Origin: an uncultured Oscillospiraceae bacterium
GTDB lineage: Bacteria; Bacillota; Clostridia; Oscillospirales; Oscillospiraceae
Direction of reading: 5' to 3'
Assembly (NCBI GenBank): GCA_947599925.1
Contig: CANQFT010000013.1
Span: 1-52,008, forward strand
Length of the DNA stretch: 52,008 bases
The stretch's first letter is position 1, and each line of letters opens with the position of its first letter. The notes under the pieces were generated by a model. The model was not told the DNA's origin. It searched no databases and worked only from the letters and a program-made list of their open reading frames with translations. A program made the position numbers and the translations under genes. This document shows, piece after piece, positions 35,296-44,408 of the stretch.

Positions 35296-36060
35296 TCACC
35301 GGGACGTTTCACGTGAAACAACTTCCTCCGCCAGAGCTTTGTAGGCGTTGCTGCCCCGGCTCCAGGGGTCGTAGCTGATGACGGGCTTGCCGTGGCTGGG
35401 GGCCTCGGACAGCCGGACGTTGCGCGGGATCACGCTGGCGTACACCTTGCCGGGGAAGAACCGCTTGACCTCCTCGGCCACCTGCATGGACAGATGGGTC
35501 CGGCCGTCGTACATGGTGAGGACGACCCCCATCAGCGACAGCTTTGGATTCAGCGACCGCTTCACGATGCGCACCGTGGTCAGCAGATCGCTCAGCCCCT
35601 CCAGCGCGTAATACTCGCACTGCACCGGCACCAAAATGGCCTCCGCCGCGCACAGGGCGTTCAGGGTCAGCAGCTCCAGGGACGGCGGGCAGTCGATGAA
35701 CACATAGTCATACCCGTCCGCCACCTGCCCCAAGGCGTTGGCCAACAGCCGCTCCCGGTCCTCCATGGCGATCAGCTCCACCGTGGCCCCGGCCAGGGAC
35801 TTGTTGGCGCCGATCACGTCGCACCACTGGGTGTGGACAACGGCCTTCTCCACCGGCGCGCCGCTGACCAGCACCTCGTAGATGGAGGGGGAGAGGGTGG
35901 TCTTGTCCACGCCGAAGCCGGAGGTGGCGTTGCCCTGGGGATCAAAATCGCACACCAGCACCCGCTTGCCCAGCGCCTGCAAGGCCGCGGCCAGGTTGAC
36001 GCAGGTGGTGGTCTTGCCCACGCCGCCCTTCTGGTTGACGATCGCAACGGTCTTTGCCAT
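35296..36060 (-). CDS. parA: Chromosome-partitioning ATPase ParA (Soj)
   Basis: A 254-residue ParA/Soj with the deviant Walker A QKGGVGKTTT (10-19), DFDPQGNATSGFG and the Walker B VFIDCPPSL. It moves ParB-parS complexes and, in Bacillus, also regulates DnaA. ATG at 36060, promoter at 36104-36132. A parS site is embedded in its last codons. parB follows after 22 nt. Confidence 0.96.
   Translation of the reverse strand: MAKTVAIVNQKGGVGKTTTCVNLAAALQALGKRVLVCDFDPQGNATSGFGVDKTTLSPSIYEVLVSGAPVEKAVVHTQWCDVIGANKSLAGATVELIAMEDRERLLANALGQVADGYDYVFIDCPPSLELLTLNALCAAEAILVPVQCEYYALEGLSDLLTTVRIVKRSLNPKLSLMGVVLTMYDGRTHLSMQVAEEVKRFFPGKVYASVIPRNVRLSEAPSHGKPVISYDPWSRGSNAYKALAEEVVSRETSR
35305..35320. promoter_or_regulatory. 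parS site 1, inside the parA 3' end
   Basis: CGTTTCACGTGAAACA, 15 of 16 bases of the palindromic TGTTTCACGTGAAACA. It encodes the last residues of ParA and lies just upstream of parB. Confidence 0.9.
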
Positions 36061-36103
36061 TCTGGATACCTGCCTTTATCTTGAATTACAGACGACTACT
36101 TTC

Positions 36104-36132
36104 ATTATATAAGGTGGCGGAGCGGATTTCAA
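36104..36132 (-). promoter_or_regulatory. Promoter of parA-parB
   Basis: Minus strand: -35 TTGAAA (36127-36132), 17-bp spacer, -10 TATAAT (36104-36109). About 44 nt ahead of the parA ATG. Confidence 0.8.
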
Positions 36133-36160
36133 CTGTTTTCGCAAAAAAGGCAAAACAAAA

Positions 36161-36191
36161 GCAGGGCCGCCCGCCTGGGGCCGCGCCCTGC
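36161..36191. terminator. Terminator after noc
   Basis: GCAGGGC/GCCCTGC arms around a GC-rich loop with A-runs on one side and T-runs on the other, so it can work on both strands. On the minus strand it ends noc about 10 nt after the stop. Confidence 0.75.
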
Positions 36192-36196
36192 TTTTT

Positions 36197-36212
36197 TGTT
36201 TCACGTGGAACA
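36197..36212. promoter_or_regulatory. parS site 2, over the noc stop codon
   Basis: TGTTTCACGTGGAACA; its complement TGTTCCACGTGAAACA is a common natural parS form. It covers the last codons and stop of noc. With site 1 it gives two parS sites within 0.9 kb. Confidence 0.88.
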
Positions 36213-36998
36213 TTTGGGCAGGGTGATGACCACGCGGATCTCCCGCTCGTCCTCCTCCTGTTGGCACTTGGCGTCGATCCCCGCCAGCCGCACCAGCTTC
36301 AGGTGCTTGGCGATGGAGTTGAGGAAGATGCCCACGTCTTTCAGAACAAACTTCGCCCGCGGCGGCGCGGGCCGCTGGGTCAGGAGCCCCTCCACATACT
36401 GCTCCGTGGCCCGGACGGTCAAGTCCTTGTCCACGATGTGCCGGGCCGCCGCCAGCTGCCGCGCCTCGTCGGGCAGCCGCAGAAGCGCCCTGGCGTGGCG
36501 CTCGGTGTACCCCTTGGCCCGCAGCAGGCTCAGCGCCTCCGGGTCGAGCCGCAAAAGCCGCAGTTTGTTGGCGATGGCGCCCTGGCTCTTGCCCAGCCGC
36601 CGGGCCACCGCCTCTTGGGTCATGTGGTAGGTGGCTGTCAGCTGGCTCAGGGCCAGCGCCTCCTCCAAAAAATCCAGGTCCCGCCTCTGGAGGTTTTCCA
36701 CCAGCGCCAACAGCGCGCTCTCTTCCTGGTCGGTCTGGACCGCCAGGCAGGGCACCGTGGCCAGCCCCGCCAGCTTCGCGGCCCGCAGCCGCCGCTCGCC
36801 GGACACCAGCTCCCAGCCCTCCGGCCCTCGCCGCACCGTCAGGGGCTGGAGCACGCCGTGGACGGCGATGGAGTCGGCCAGCTCCGCCAGAGCCGCGGCG
36901 TCAAAATTGGTCCGCGGCTGGCCCGGATTGGGGGCGATGGCCTCCACCGGCAGCTCCATGACCCGCCGCGAAGCCCGGCCGCTCTGAAAAAGCGCCAT
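36201..36998 (-). CDS. noc: ParB-family nucleoid occlusion protein Noc
   Basis: A 265-residue ParB paralogue placed directly before parA, as noc is in Bacillus. It has the CTP-binding GERRLRAAKLAG box, ENLQRRDLDFLEEA and the helix-turn-helix (MTQEAVARRLGKSQ, AIANKLRLL). The N-terminus is short (MALFQSGRASRR); in Bacillus an N-terminal amphipathic helix binds membrane, and this stretch could serve that way. Assignment as Noc rather than a second ParB rests on position and divergence. ATG with GAAGAAGG upstream; this site lies inside the hairpin at 37006-37055. Confidence 0.85.
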   Translation of the reverse strand: MALFQSGRASRRVMELPVEAIAPNPGQPRTNFDAAALAELADSIAVHGVLQPLTVRRGPEGWELVSGERRLRAAKLAGLATVPCLAVQTDQEESALLALVENLQRRDLDFLEEALALSQLTATYHMTQEAVARRLGKSQGAIANKLRLLRLDPEALSLLRAKGYTERHARALLRLPDEARQLAAARHIVDKDLTVRATEQYVEGLLTQRPAPPRAKFVLKDVGIFLNSIAKHLKLVRLAGIDAKCQQEEDEREIRVVITLPKCST

Positions 36999-37005
36999 AA
37001 AAAGA

Positions 37006-37055
37006 CCTTCTTCCGTGTAGGATGGTGTATTCTACCATTTCCCAACGGAAGAAGG
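37006..37055 (-). promoter_or_regulatory. Hairpin masking the noc ribosome site
   Basis: 11-bp perfect arms (37006-37016 and 37045-37055), with an extra 5-bp inner stem (37022-37026/37034-37038). On the minus strand the 3' arm contains the noc GAAGAAGG ribosome site and is followed by TCTTTTT then the ATG. It could end transcription of the upstream gene, attenuate noc, or block noc translation. Confidence 0.55.
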
Positions 37056-37082
37056 CGCTCAAACCCTGTCGAGAGGGAGAAA

Positions 37083-37790
37083 TTATTCCGGTTTTTGTTC
37101 CCGGATGAGGATAAACGGGGTCAGCTGGGTGCCCTGTCCGGCGGGGTTGTCCCGGATGAGGTCCAGCAGGTCCTGGTCGGCCCAGTCCGCCAGGGCCTTG
37201 CCCTTGCCCAGCAGATCCACCCGCAGGTCGTTGGCGTCCACGATCATCATCACCACGCCGAACTTCTCGTAGATCTCGTCGCACACGCCCGCGGGGTCCT
37301 CCGGCACCCGCACGCCCATGTGGGCGTAGGCGGGGATGTCCTCGCCGTAAAAGCCGTCCAGCCCCGTGACCTCCACGCCCAGCATATCGTAAAACACGCC
37401 CTTCTTGCGGAACACCTTGCCCACGGCGGCGCAGATGGCGGCCCAGATGACCTTGGGCAGACCGCACAGGTTGATGGCGAACTGCATCTTCACCGGCAGC
37501 CCCATGCCCGGCCCGGCCTTGGTCTGGTGGACGCACCGGGAGAGCACCTTGGCCCAGAAGCCGGGCTTGCACTCCTCCTCGGTGACGATCCGCCGCTGGC
37601 ACAGGGCGATGACCTTCTCGCTGGAGGAGACGATGTCGCCCTCTTGGTAGACGGGCACGATGTATTTTTCCACCAGGTCCAGATAGCTCTCGCCCACCTC
37701 CACGAAGTGTGTGGCGATGGCGTGGCGGGCGTAGGTCTTGCCGCCGGCTTCAATGGTGACGCTCTTGCCCTTGTTGGCGTAAAACTCCAC
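37083..37790 (-). CDS. CofE-like F420 gamma-glutamyl ligase family protein
   Basis: A 235-residue protein of the coenzyme F420-0:L-glutamate ligase family. In archaea and actinobacteria CofE adds glutamates to F420; most Clostridia make no F420, so the clostridial members probably act on another substrate. Conserved-looking features are VPVYQEGDIVSSSEKVIALC near the N-terminus, GLDGFYGEDIPAY, VVMMIVDANDL and the terminal DNPAGQGTQLTPFIL. GTG at 37790 is chosen because AAGGAG lies 9 nt upstream and the alternative ATG at 37844 would overlap the -10 of its promoter. It precedes noc by 84 nt. Confidence 0.78.
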   Translation of the reverse strand: MEFYANKGKSVTIEAGGKTYARHAIATHFVEVGESYLDLVEKYIVPVYQEGDIVSSSEKVIALCQRRIVTEEECKPGFWAKVLSRCVHQTKAGPGMGLPVKMQFAINLCGLPKVIWAAICAAVGKVFRKKGVFYDMLGVEVTGLDGFYGEDIPAYAHMGVRVPEDPAGVCDEIYEKFGVVMMIVDANDLRVDLLGKGKALADWADQDLLDLIRDNPAGQGTQLTPFILIREQKPE

Positions 37791-37823
37791 GGCGTTTCTC
37801 TCCTTTGTAAAAGCCTTGCTCTC

Positions 37824-37851
37824 ATTATACGCCATTTTGCCCATTTGTCCA
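37824..37851 (-). promoter_or_regulatory. Promoter of the CofE-like gene
   Basis: Minus strand: -35 TGGACA (37846-37851), 16-bp spacer, -10 TATAAT (37824-37829). Back to back with the plus-strand promoter at 37886. Confidence 0.75.
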
Positions 37852-37885
37852 GAGGAAAAACCCCATAAATTGCGCCGAATGGGAC

Positions 37886-37914
37886 TTGCGTTTCAGCGGT
37901 ATAGAACGTATAAT
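37886..37914 (+). promoter_or_regulatory. Promoter of the glmU-prs-pth-mfd group
   Basis: -35 TTGCGT (37886-37891), 17-bp spacer, -10 TATAAT (37909-37914), about 33 nt before the ATG. This divergent promoter marks the switch from minus-strand to plus-strand genes. Confidence 0.8.
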
Positions 37915-37947
37915 AGACATACTGGATCGTAGAAGGAGGATGCCGCC

Positions 37948-39138
37948 ATGGGACCCATGTCCGCCGTCGTGTTTCTGCCCCGCCAAGACTCCGGGCCCTC
38001 CGTCATGCTGGGCTCCATCCTCTTTGACCCGGCGGCCCTCTGGCTGTGCGAGAGCCTGAAGCGCGCCGGCGTGGAGCGCTTCCTGGTGGTGTGTCACCAC
38101 AAGGACCGGGAGCGGGTCGCCGCCTGCTTTCCGGAGGACGCCCTTTTGCTCACCGAAGGCGCCGGGCTGGAAGAGGCGCTCCGGACCTTTCTGGACGGGG
38201 CGGGGCGGACCGTGGCGGTCACCCGCCCTGTGTTCCTCACCGACCTGGGCGTGACCCGGCTGGCCCAGGGCGTCACCCAGCCCCAGGCGGGGGAGACCCA
38301 GGAGCCCAGCGGCCTCTGCGAGCTGTCCCCCTCCGCCGCGGAGGCGCTCCGGGCCGGAGAGGATCTCTCCGCCGCCCTCCAGAGCCACGCCGCCCCCTAC
38401 CGCGGCCCCGTGGCCGTGGCCGTGGACGCGCCCGGCCTGGTCCAGAACCTGCCCGCCCTGGCCCAAAGCCAGGGCGTCGGACGGCTGATGGCCGGCGGCG
38501 TCCGCTTCATCGACTGCCGCGGCGTCTACGTGGGCCCGCGGGTCACGGTGGAGCCGGGCACGCTGATCCTGCCCAACGTGATCCTCCAGGGCGATACCCA
38601 TGTGGGGAAGAATTGCCGTCTGGGGCCCAACGCGCTGCTCCAGGACGTGACGGTGGGGGAGGGCTCCGCCGTCAACGCCTCCCAGTGCTTCTCCTGCGCC
38701 ATCGGCTCCTTCACCACCGTGGGCCCCTTTGCCTACCTCCGTCCGGGCACCGCCGTGGGGGACCATGTGCGGGTGGGGGACTTCGTGGAGCTGAAAAACG
38801 CCGCCATCGGCCACGAGACCAAGATCTCCCATCTGGCCTACCTGGGCGACTGCGACGTGGGGGAGGCCAGCGACATCGGCTGTGGCACGGTGACGGTGAA
38901 CTTCGACGGGGCCCGGAAATTCCGCACCCGCATCGGCTCGGAGGCGTTCATCGGCTGCAACACCAACCTGGTGGCCCCGGTGAGCGTGGGGGACGGGGCG
39001 TATGTGGCCGCCGGCAGCACCATCACCCGGGACGTCCCCAGCGGCAGTCTGGCCATCGCCCGCAGCCAGCAGACCGTCAAGCACAACTGGGCCAAAAAGC
39101 GCCGGGCCCGGCAGGAAAAGGACAGGGAAAAGAAGTAA
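37948..39138 (+). CDS. glmU: GlmU-like glucosamine-1-phosphate N-acetyltransferase, degenerate uridyltransferase domain
   Basis: A 396-residue protein. The C-terminal left-handed beta-helix (from about residue 188) keeps the GlmU acetyltransferase features LRPGTAVGDHVRVGDFVELK, SHLAYLGD and GCGTVTVNFDG, for making GlcNAc-1-P. The N-terminal half is about 40 residues short and lacks the LAAGxGTRM nucleotide motif and the downstream GDxP metal motif, so the pyrophosphorylase step is probably lost. The expected pathway partner would be a separate UDP-GlcNAc pyrophosphorylase elsewhere. Order glmU-prs-pth-mfd equals Bacillus gcaD-prs-spoVC-mfd. ATG with AAGGAGG upstream. Confidence 0.85.
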   Translation: MGPMSAVVFLPRQDSGPSVMLGSILFDPAALWLCESLKRAGVERFLVVCHHKDRERVAACFPEDALLLTEGAGLEEALRTFLDGAGRTVAVTRPVFLTDLGVTRLAQGVTQPQAGETQEPSGLCELSPSAAEALRAGEDLSAALQSHAAPYRGPVAVAVDAPGLVQNLPALAQSQGVGRLMAGGVRFIDCRGVYVGPRVTVEPGTLILPNVILQGDTHVGKNCRLGPNALLQDVTVGEGSAVNASQCFSCAIGSFTTVGPFAYLRPGTAVGDHVRVGDFVELKNAAIGHETKISHLAYLGDCDVGEASDIGCGTVTVNFDGARKFRTRIGSEAFIGCNTNLVAPVSVGDGAYVAAGSTITRDVPSGSLAIARSQQTVKHNWAKKRRARQEKDREKK

Positions 39139-39187
39139 CGCCGCGCCCGCGGCGAACAGGATCGGGAAACTATATGAGGGGGATGGA

Positions 39188-40153
<966 letters not shown>

Positions 40154-40186
40154 CCGCCGGACTTCCGCCGCCAGTTCGCCCCTGAC

Positions 40187-40216
40187 CGGGCCGCCGCCTG
40201 ACCTGGCGCGGCGGCC
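40187..40216. other. GC-rich hairpin in the prs-pth gap
   Basis: A 10-bp stem (GGGCCGCCGC with GCGGCGGCCC) without a T-run. A second stem (CCCCACA/TGTGGGG) lies near 40241-40270. The gap of 187 nt holds no gene. Confidence 0.4.
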
Positions 40217-40340
40217 CTGAAAAACCGGATACCCTGACCACCCCACACCCCCTCCTCCGGGGATGTGGGGCGTTGATGCTTATGGGAGGAGAAGGACCCC
40301 GGACCCCAGGCGGCCCAGGGCCCGCGGAAGGGAGGCCCCT

Positions 40341-40934
40341 ATGTTTTTTCAGAGATCCACCGGCGTGGAGTGGCTGTTGGTGTTCCTGGGCAACCCCGGC
40401 GAGCAGTATGAGCACACCCGCCACAACGTGGCCTGGGACGTGGCCGACGCCTTGGCCGAGGACCTGCGGATCCCCATCCAGCGCCTCAAGTTCCGGGCCC
40501 TGACCCACGTCTGCGCCGTGGGCGGCAAGCGGGCCATGCTGATGAAGCCCGTGACCTACATGAACCTCTCCGGCGAGGCCGTCGGCGAGGCCGCCCGCTT
40601 CTATAAACTGCCGCCGGAGCGGGTCCTGGTGGTGTGCGACGACGTGGCCCTGCCGCCGGGCAAACTCCGCCTCCGGGCCCAGGGCTCCGCCGGCGGGCAC
40701 AACGGCCTCAAGAGCGTCGCCCAGCACCTGGGCAGCGAGAATTATCCCCGCCTGCGCCTGGGCGTCGGGGCAAAGCCCCGCCCGGACTACGACCTGGCGG
40801 ACTGGGTCCTGGCCCGTCCCCAGGGCGAGGACGCCCAGGCCATCGCCGCCGCCGTGGCCCGCGCCGCCCGCGCCATCCCAACTATTTTGGAGCAGGGCGT
40901 GGCCCGCGCCCAGGAGCAAATCAACCGTAGCTAA
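40341..40934 (+). CDS. pth: Peptidyl-tRNA hydrolase
   Basis: A 197-residue Pth that releases peptides from dropped peptidyl-tRNAs. The catalytic histidine is in EHTRHNVAWD, the aspartate in VVCDDVALPPG, and the binding loop KPVTYMNLSGEAV and GSAGGHNGLKS are intact. The N-terminus has extra residues (MFFQRSTGVEW) before the usual start of the fold. ATG with AGGGAGG upstream; the longer reading from 40263 has no ribosome site. Confidence 0.95.
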   Translation: MFFQRSTGVEWLLVFLGNPGEQYEHTRHNVAWDVADALAEDLRIPIQRLKFRALTHVCAVGGKRAMLMKPVTYMNLSGEAVGEAARFYKLPPERVLVVCDDVALPPGKLRLRAQGSAGGHNGLKSVAQHLGSENYPRLRLGVGAKPRPDYDLADWVLARPQGEDAQAIAAAVARAARAIPTILEQGVARAQEQINRS

Positions 40935-40988
40935 TGGCTAATAGCCATTCGCTTTTCCTCATTTGCCCGCCGAAGGAGGTGACGTCCC

Positions 40989-43900
40989 GTGAAAAAGTTG
41001 GTGGAACTTCTCTACGGCCTGCCGGAGTTTGAAAAACTGCTGGCGGCGGTGGACAACGGCCGGTGTCCGGTGGCCCTCAGCGGCCTTGCCCCGGTACACC
41101 GGGCCCACTTCGCCGCGGCGGTCCGGGTCCGGACGGGCCGGAGCGTGGCGGTGGTCTGCGCCGATGACGAGGAGGCCCAGCGCATGGAGCGGGACCTGGC
41201 CGCCCTCACCGGCGAGGGCGTGGTCCGGCTGGAGGCCCGCCCGTTCAACTTTCTTGACGGCGCGGTCTCCTCCCGCGACTGGGAGCACAGGCGCCTGGCC
41301 GCCTTCCACAAACTGCGCCGGGGCCAGGCCGGGATCGTGGTGGCCTCGGTGGAGGGGCTCTTACAGCGGACCATCCCGCCCCGCCTCTTCGACCAGGCTG
41401 CCTTTGCCCTGGACCCGGCCCGGCCCATGACCCTGGAGCAGACGGTGGACGCCCTGGTCCGCTGTGGATACAGCCGCTGTGACCAGGTGGAGGGGGTGGG
41501 CCAGTTTGCCCAGCGGGGCGGGATCCTGGACTTCTTCTCCGCCGCCTACGACCTGCCCGTCCGGGTGGAGTTCTGGGACACGGACATCGACTCCATGGGC
41601 CTTTTCGACCCCTTGAGCCAGCGGCGGGTCCAGCGGTTGGAGCGGGCGGAGGCCCTGCCCGCGGCGGAGGTCCTGCCTGCGCTGGGCCAGGACCCGGAGG
41701 CCCTGGGCGGGGACCGGGACCTGCCCCGCGTCTACGCGGAGCTGGCCACCGCCGTGGACTATTTCCCCGCCGACGCCGTGGTCTTTTGCTCGGAGAGCAG
41801 CCGCCTGGCCGAGCGGTGCAAGCGCTACCTGTCCCGGCTGGAGGAGGACGTAAAGCTGTTGGCCCAGCGGGGCCTGATCCCCGACCCCAATGGCCGCTAC
41901 GCCTGCGGCGAAAAGGAACTGCGGGACTACCTGGACAACTGGCCCGCGGTCTATCTGGACGCTTTCACCGTCTCCCGTTACCCCGTCCGGCCCCGGACCC
42001 TGCTGAGTGTCATGGCCAAACAGCTGCCCTCCTTCGGCACCAGTCTGGAGACCGCCAGCGAGGACCTGGCCCACTACCAGCGGGAGGGCTACGCCGTCAC
42101 CGTGCTGGTGGCAAACGAGGACCGGGCCCTGAGTTTGCAGGCGATGCTGCGGGAGGAGAAGGTCCGCTCCGGGGTGGACTTCGCCCTCCACGACCTGCCC
42201 GGACCCGGCCACAGCGTGCTGGCGGTGGGCGGGCTGTCCGCCGGGTTTGAATACCCGGCCCTCAAGTGCGCCGTCTTTACCCAGAACTGGGCCAACCCCG
42301 CGAAAAAGCGCCGCCAGATCCGGGACCGCTCCAACCGGCAGAAGTTGGCCTCCTACAACGACCTCTCGCCTGGGGACCTGGTGGTTCACAGTCAGTACGG
42401 CATCGGCCGCTTCACCCGGCTGACCACCATCCAGGTGGACGGGGTGGACAAGGAGTTCATGCAGATCGCCTACGCCGGCTCCGACGTGCTCTATGTGCCC
42501 ATCACCCAGCTGGACATGGTGAGCAAATACATCGGCGGCGGGGAGAACGACAAAGAGCGAAAGCTCTCCCGGCTGGGCGGCGGGGACTGGGACCGGGCCT
42601 GCGGCAAGGCCCGGGCCGCGGTGCGGGACCTGGCCAAAGGGCTGGTCCAGCTCTACGCCCAGCGCCAGCGCTTGCCCGGCTACGCCTTTTCGCCCGACAG
42701 CCCATGGCAGAGGGAGTTTGAAGAGCAGTTCGAGTACGCCGAGACGGAGGACCAGTTGCGCTGTGTGACCGAGATCAAGCGGGACATGGAACAGCCCCGG
42801 CCCATGGACCGCCTCCTCTGCGGCGACGTGGGCTACGGTAAGACGGAGGTGGCCTTCCGGGCCATTATGAAGTGCATTCTGGACGGCAAACAGGCCGCCA
42901 TTTTGGTGCCCACCACCGTCCTGGCCCGCCAGCACTTCCTCTCGGCCAAGGGCCGCTTTGCCCGCTACCCCGTGACGGTGGAGAGTCTGACCCGGTTCAA
43001 CACCCCCAGCCAGGCGCGGAACATCATGCAAAACCTCAAGGACGGCCGGATCGACCTGCTGGTGGGCACCCACCGGCTGCTGCAAAAGGACATCCAGTTC
43101 AAGGACCTGGGACTGCTGGTGGTGGACGAGGAACAGCGCTTCGGCGTGGCCCACAAGGAGCGGCTCAAGGAGCTGAGCCGCCAGGTGGATGTGCTCACCC
43201 TCTCCGCCACCCCCATTCCCCGCACGCTGAACATGGCCCTCAGCGGCATCCGGGATATGTCCACCCTGGAGGAACCCCCAGCGGGCCGCCAGCCGGTGCA
43301 GACCTATGTGCTGGAGCACGACTGGTCCGTCATCGCCGGGGCCATCCGCCGCGAGGTGGAGCGGGGCGGGCAGGTCTACTACCTCCACAACCGCATCGAG
43401 ACCATCTCCCGCTGTGCCCAGCGGCTCCAAGACCTGCTGGGGGACGGCGTCACCGTGGCCGTCGCCCACGGCAGGATGACCCAAGAGGAGATCAACGCCA
43501 CCATGACCGATATGTCCCAGGGAAATATCGACGTGCTGGTGTGTACCACCATCATCGAGACGGGCATCGACATCCCCAACGTCAACACCCTTATCATCGA
43601 AAACGCCGACGCCATGGGCCTGGCCCAGCTCCATCAGATCCGGGGACGGGTGGGGCGCTCGTCCCGCCGGGCGGTGGCCTACCTCACCTATAAGCCGGGT
43701 AAAGTCCTCTCCGACGTGGCCGCCAAGCGCCTGTCCGCCATCCGGGAGTTCGCCGAGTTCGGCTCCGGTTTCAAGATCGCCATGCGGGATCTGGAGATCC
43801 GGGGCGCGGGCAACCTGCTGGGCCCGGAACAGAGCGGCTTCATGCTCAGCGTGGGCTATGATATGTACCTCCAACTGCTGGAGGAGGCGGTGCTGGAGGA

Positions 43901-44378
43901 GCGGGGCGAGCCGCTGAAAAAGCCCGCCGAGTGCGCCGCCGACCTGACCATCTCCGCCGCCATCCCCGACCGCTACGTGCCCCAGCCGGAACAGCGCATG
44001 GACCTCTACCGCCGCATCGCCGCCATCCGCAGCGAGGCCGAGGCCGACGACATCACCGACGAGCTCATCGACCGCTACGGCGACCCGCCCCGTCCGGTGA
44101 ACGCCCTCATCGCCGTGGCCCTCATGCGGGCCACAGCCGCCCAAAACGGCATCAGCGAGATCACCCAGAAGGGGACCACCCTGAGCTTTTTGCTCTCCGA
44201 GTTCGACCCGCGGCGGGTCAGCGTCCTCTGCGGCCAGGAGAAGTACAAGACCCGCGTGGTGCTCTCCGCCGGGGAAAAACCCTGCCTGACCCTGCGGCTG
44301 AAGAAGGGGGAGGACGCCCTGCGGTGGGGCACGAAGCTGGTGGAGGACTACGCCAAGACCGCGGCGGAGCCGGCCTAG
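40989..44378 (+). CDS. mfd: Transcription-repair coupling factor Mfd
   Basis: A 1129-residue SF2 translocase that removes RNA polymerase stalled at lesions and recruits UvrA. Domain order: UvrB-homology module (about 1-350), RNA-polymerase-interacting domain (about 455-520, GDLVVHSQYGIGRF), ATPase with Walker A CGDVGYGKTE (about 615) and DEEQ box (about 711), the TRG/RecA2 module (HQIRGRVGRSSRRAVAY) and a C-terminal autoinhibitory D7. GTG start with AAGGAGGTG 8 nt upstream. Follows pth as in Bacillus. Confidence 0.97.
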   Translation: MKKLVELLYGLPEFEKLLAAVDNGRCPVALSGLAPVHRAHFAAAVRVRTGRSVAVVCADDEEAQRMERDLAALTGEGVVRLEARPFNFLDGAVSSRDWEHRRLAAFHKLRRGQAGIVVASVEGLLQRTIPPRLFDQAAFALDPARPMTLEQTVDALVRCGYSRCDQVEGVGQFAQRGGILDFFSAAYDLPVRVEFWDTDIDSMGLFDPLSQRRVQRLERAEALPAAEVLPALGQDPEALGGDRDLPRVYAELATAVDYFPADAVVFCSESSRLAERCKRYLSRLEEDVKLLAQRGLIPDPNGRYACGEKELRDYLDNWPAVYLDAFTVSRYPVRPRTLLSVMAKQLPSFGTSLETASEDLAHYQREGYAVTVLVANEDRALSLQAMLREEKVRSGVDFALHDLPGPGHSVLAVGGLSAGFEYPALKCAVFTQNWANPAKKRRQIRDRSNRQKLASYNDLSPGDLVVHSQYGIGRFTRLTTIQVDGVDKEFMQIAYAGSDVLYVPITQLDMVSKYIGGGENDKERKLSRLGGGDWDRACGKARAAVRDLAKGLVQLYAQRQRLPGYAFSPDSPWQREFEEQFEYAETEDQLRCVTEIKRDMEQPRPMDRLLCGDVGYGKTEVAFRAIMKCILDGKQAAILVPTTVLARQHFLSAKGRFARYPVTVESLTRFNTPSQARNIMQNLKDGRIDLLVGTHRLLQKDIQFKDLGLLVVDEEQRFGVAHKERLKELSRQVDVLTLSATPIPRTLNMALSGIRDMSTLEEPPAGRQPVQTYVLEHDWSVIAGAIRREVERGGQVYYLHNRIETISRCAQRLQDLLGDGVTVAVAHGRMTQEEINATMTDMSQGNIDVLVCTTIIETGIDIPNVNTLIIENADAMGLAQLHQIRGRVGRSSRRAVAYLTYKPGKVLSDVAAKRLSAIREFAEFGSGFKIAMRDLEIRGAGNLLGPEQSGFMLSVGYDMYLQLLEEAVLEERGEPLKKPAECAADLTISAAIPDRYVPQPEQRMDLYRRIAAIRSEAEADDITDELIDRYGDPPRPVNALIAVALMRATAAQNGISEITQKGTTLSFLLSEFDPRRVSVLCGQEKYKTRVVLSAGEKPCLTLRLKKGEDALRWGTKLVEDYAKTAAEPA

Positions 44379-44408
44379 GTCCGCCCACCGCCGAAAAGGA
44401 GGCCCGCC

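Noticed and set aside
37791-37844. ATG start at 37844 for the CofE-like gene
   Set aside because: It overlaps the -10 TATAAT of the gene's promoter; the GTG at 37790 has AAGGAG at a good distance.
37845-37947. Origin directly at the strand-switch point
   Set aside because: No DnaA-box-like sequence or AT-rich block is found; the gap is filled by two back-to-back promoters. The strand switch itself is reported separately.
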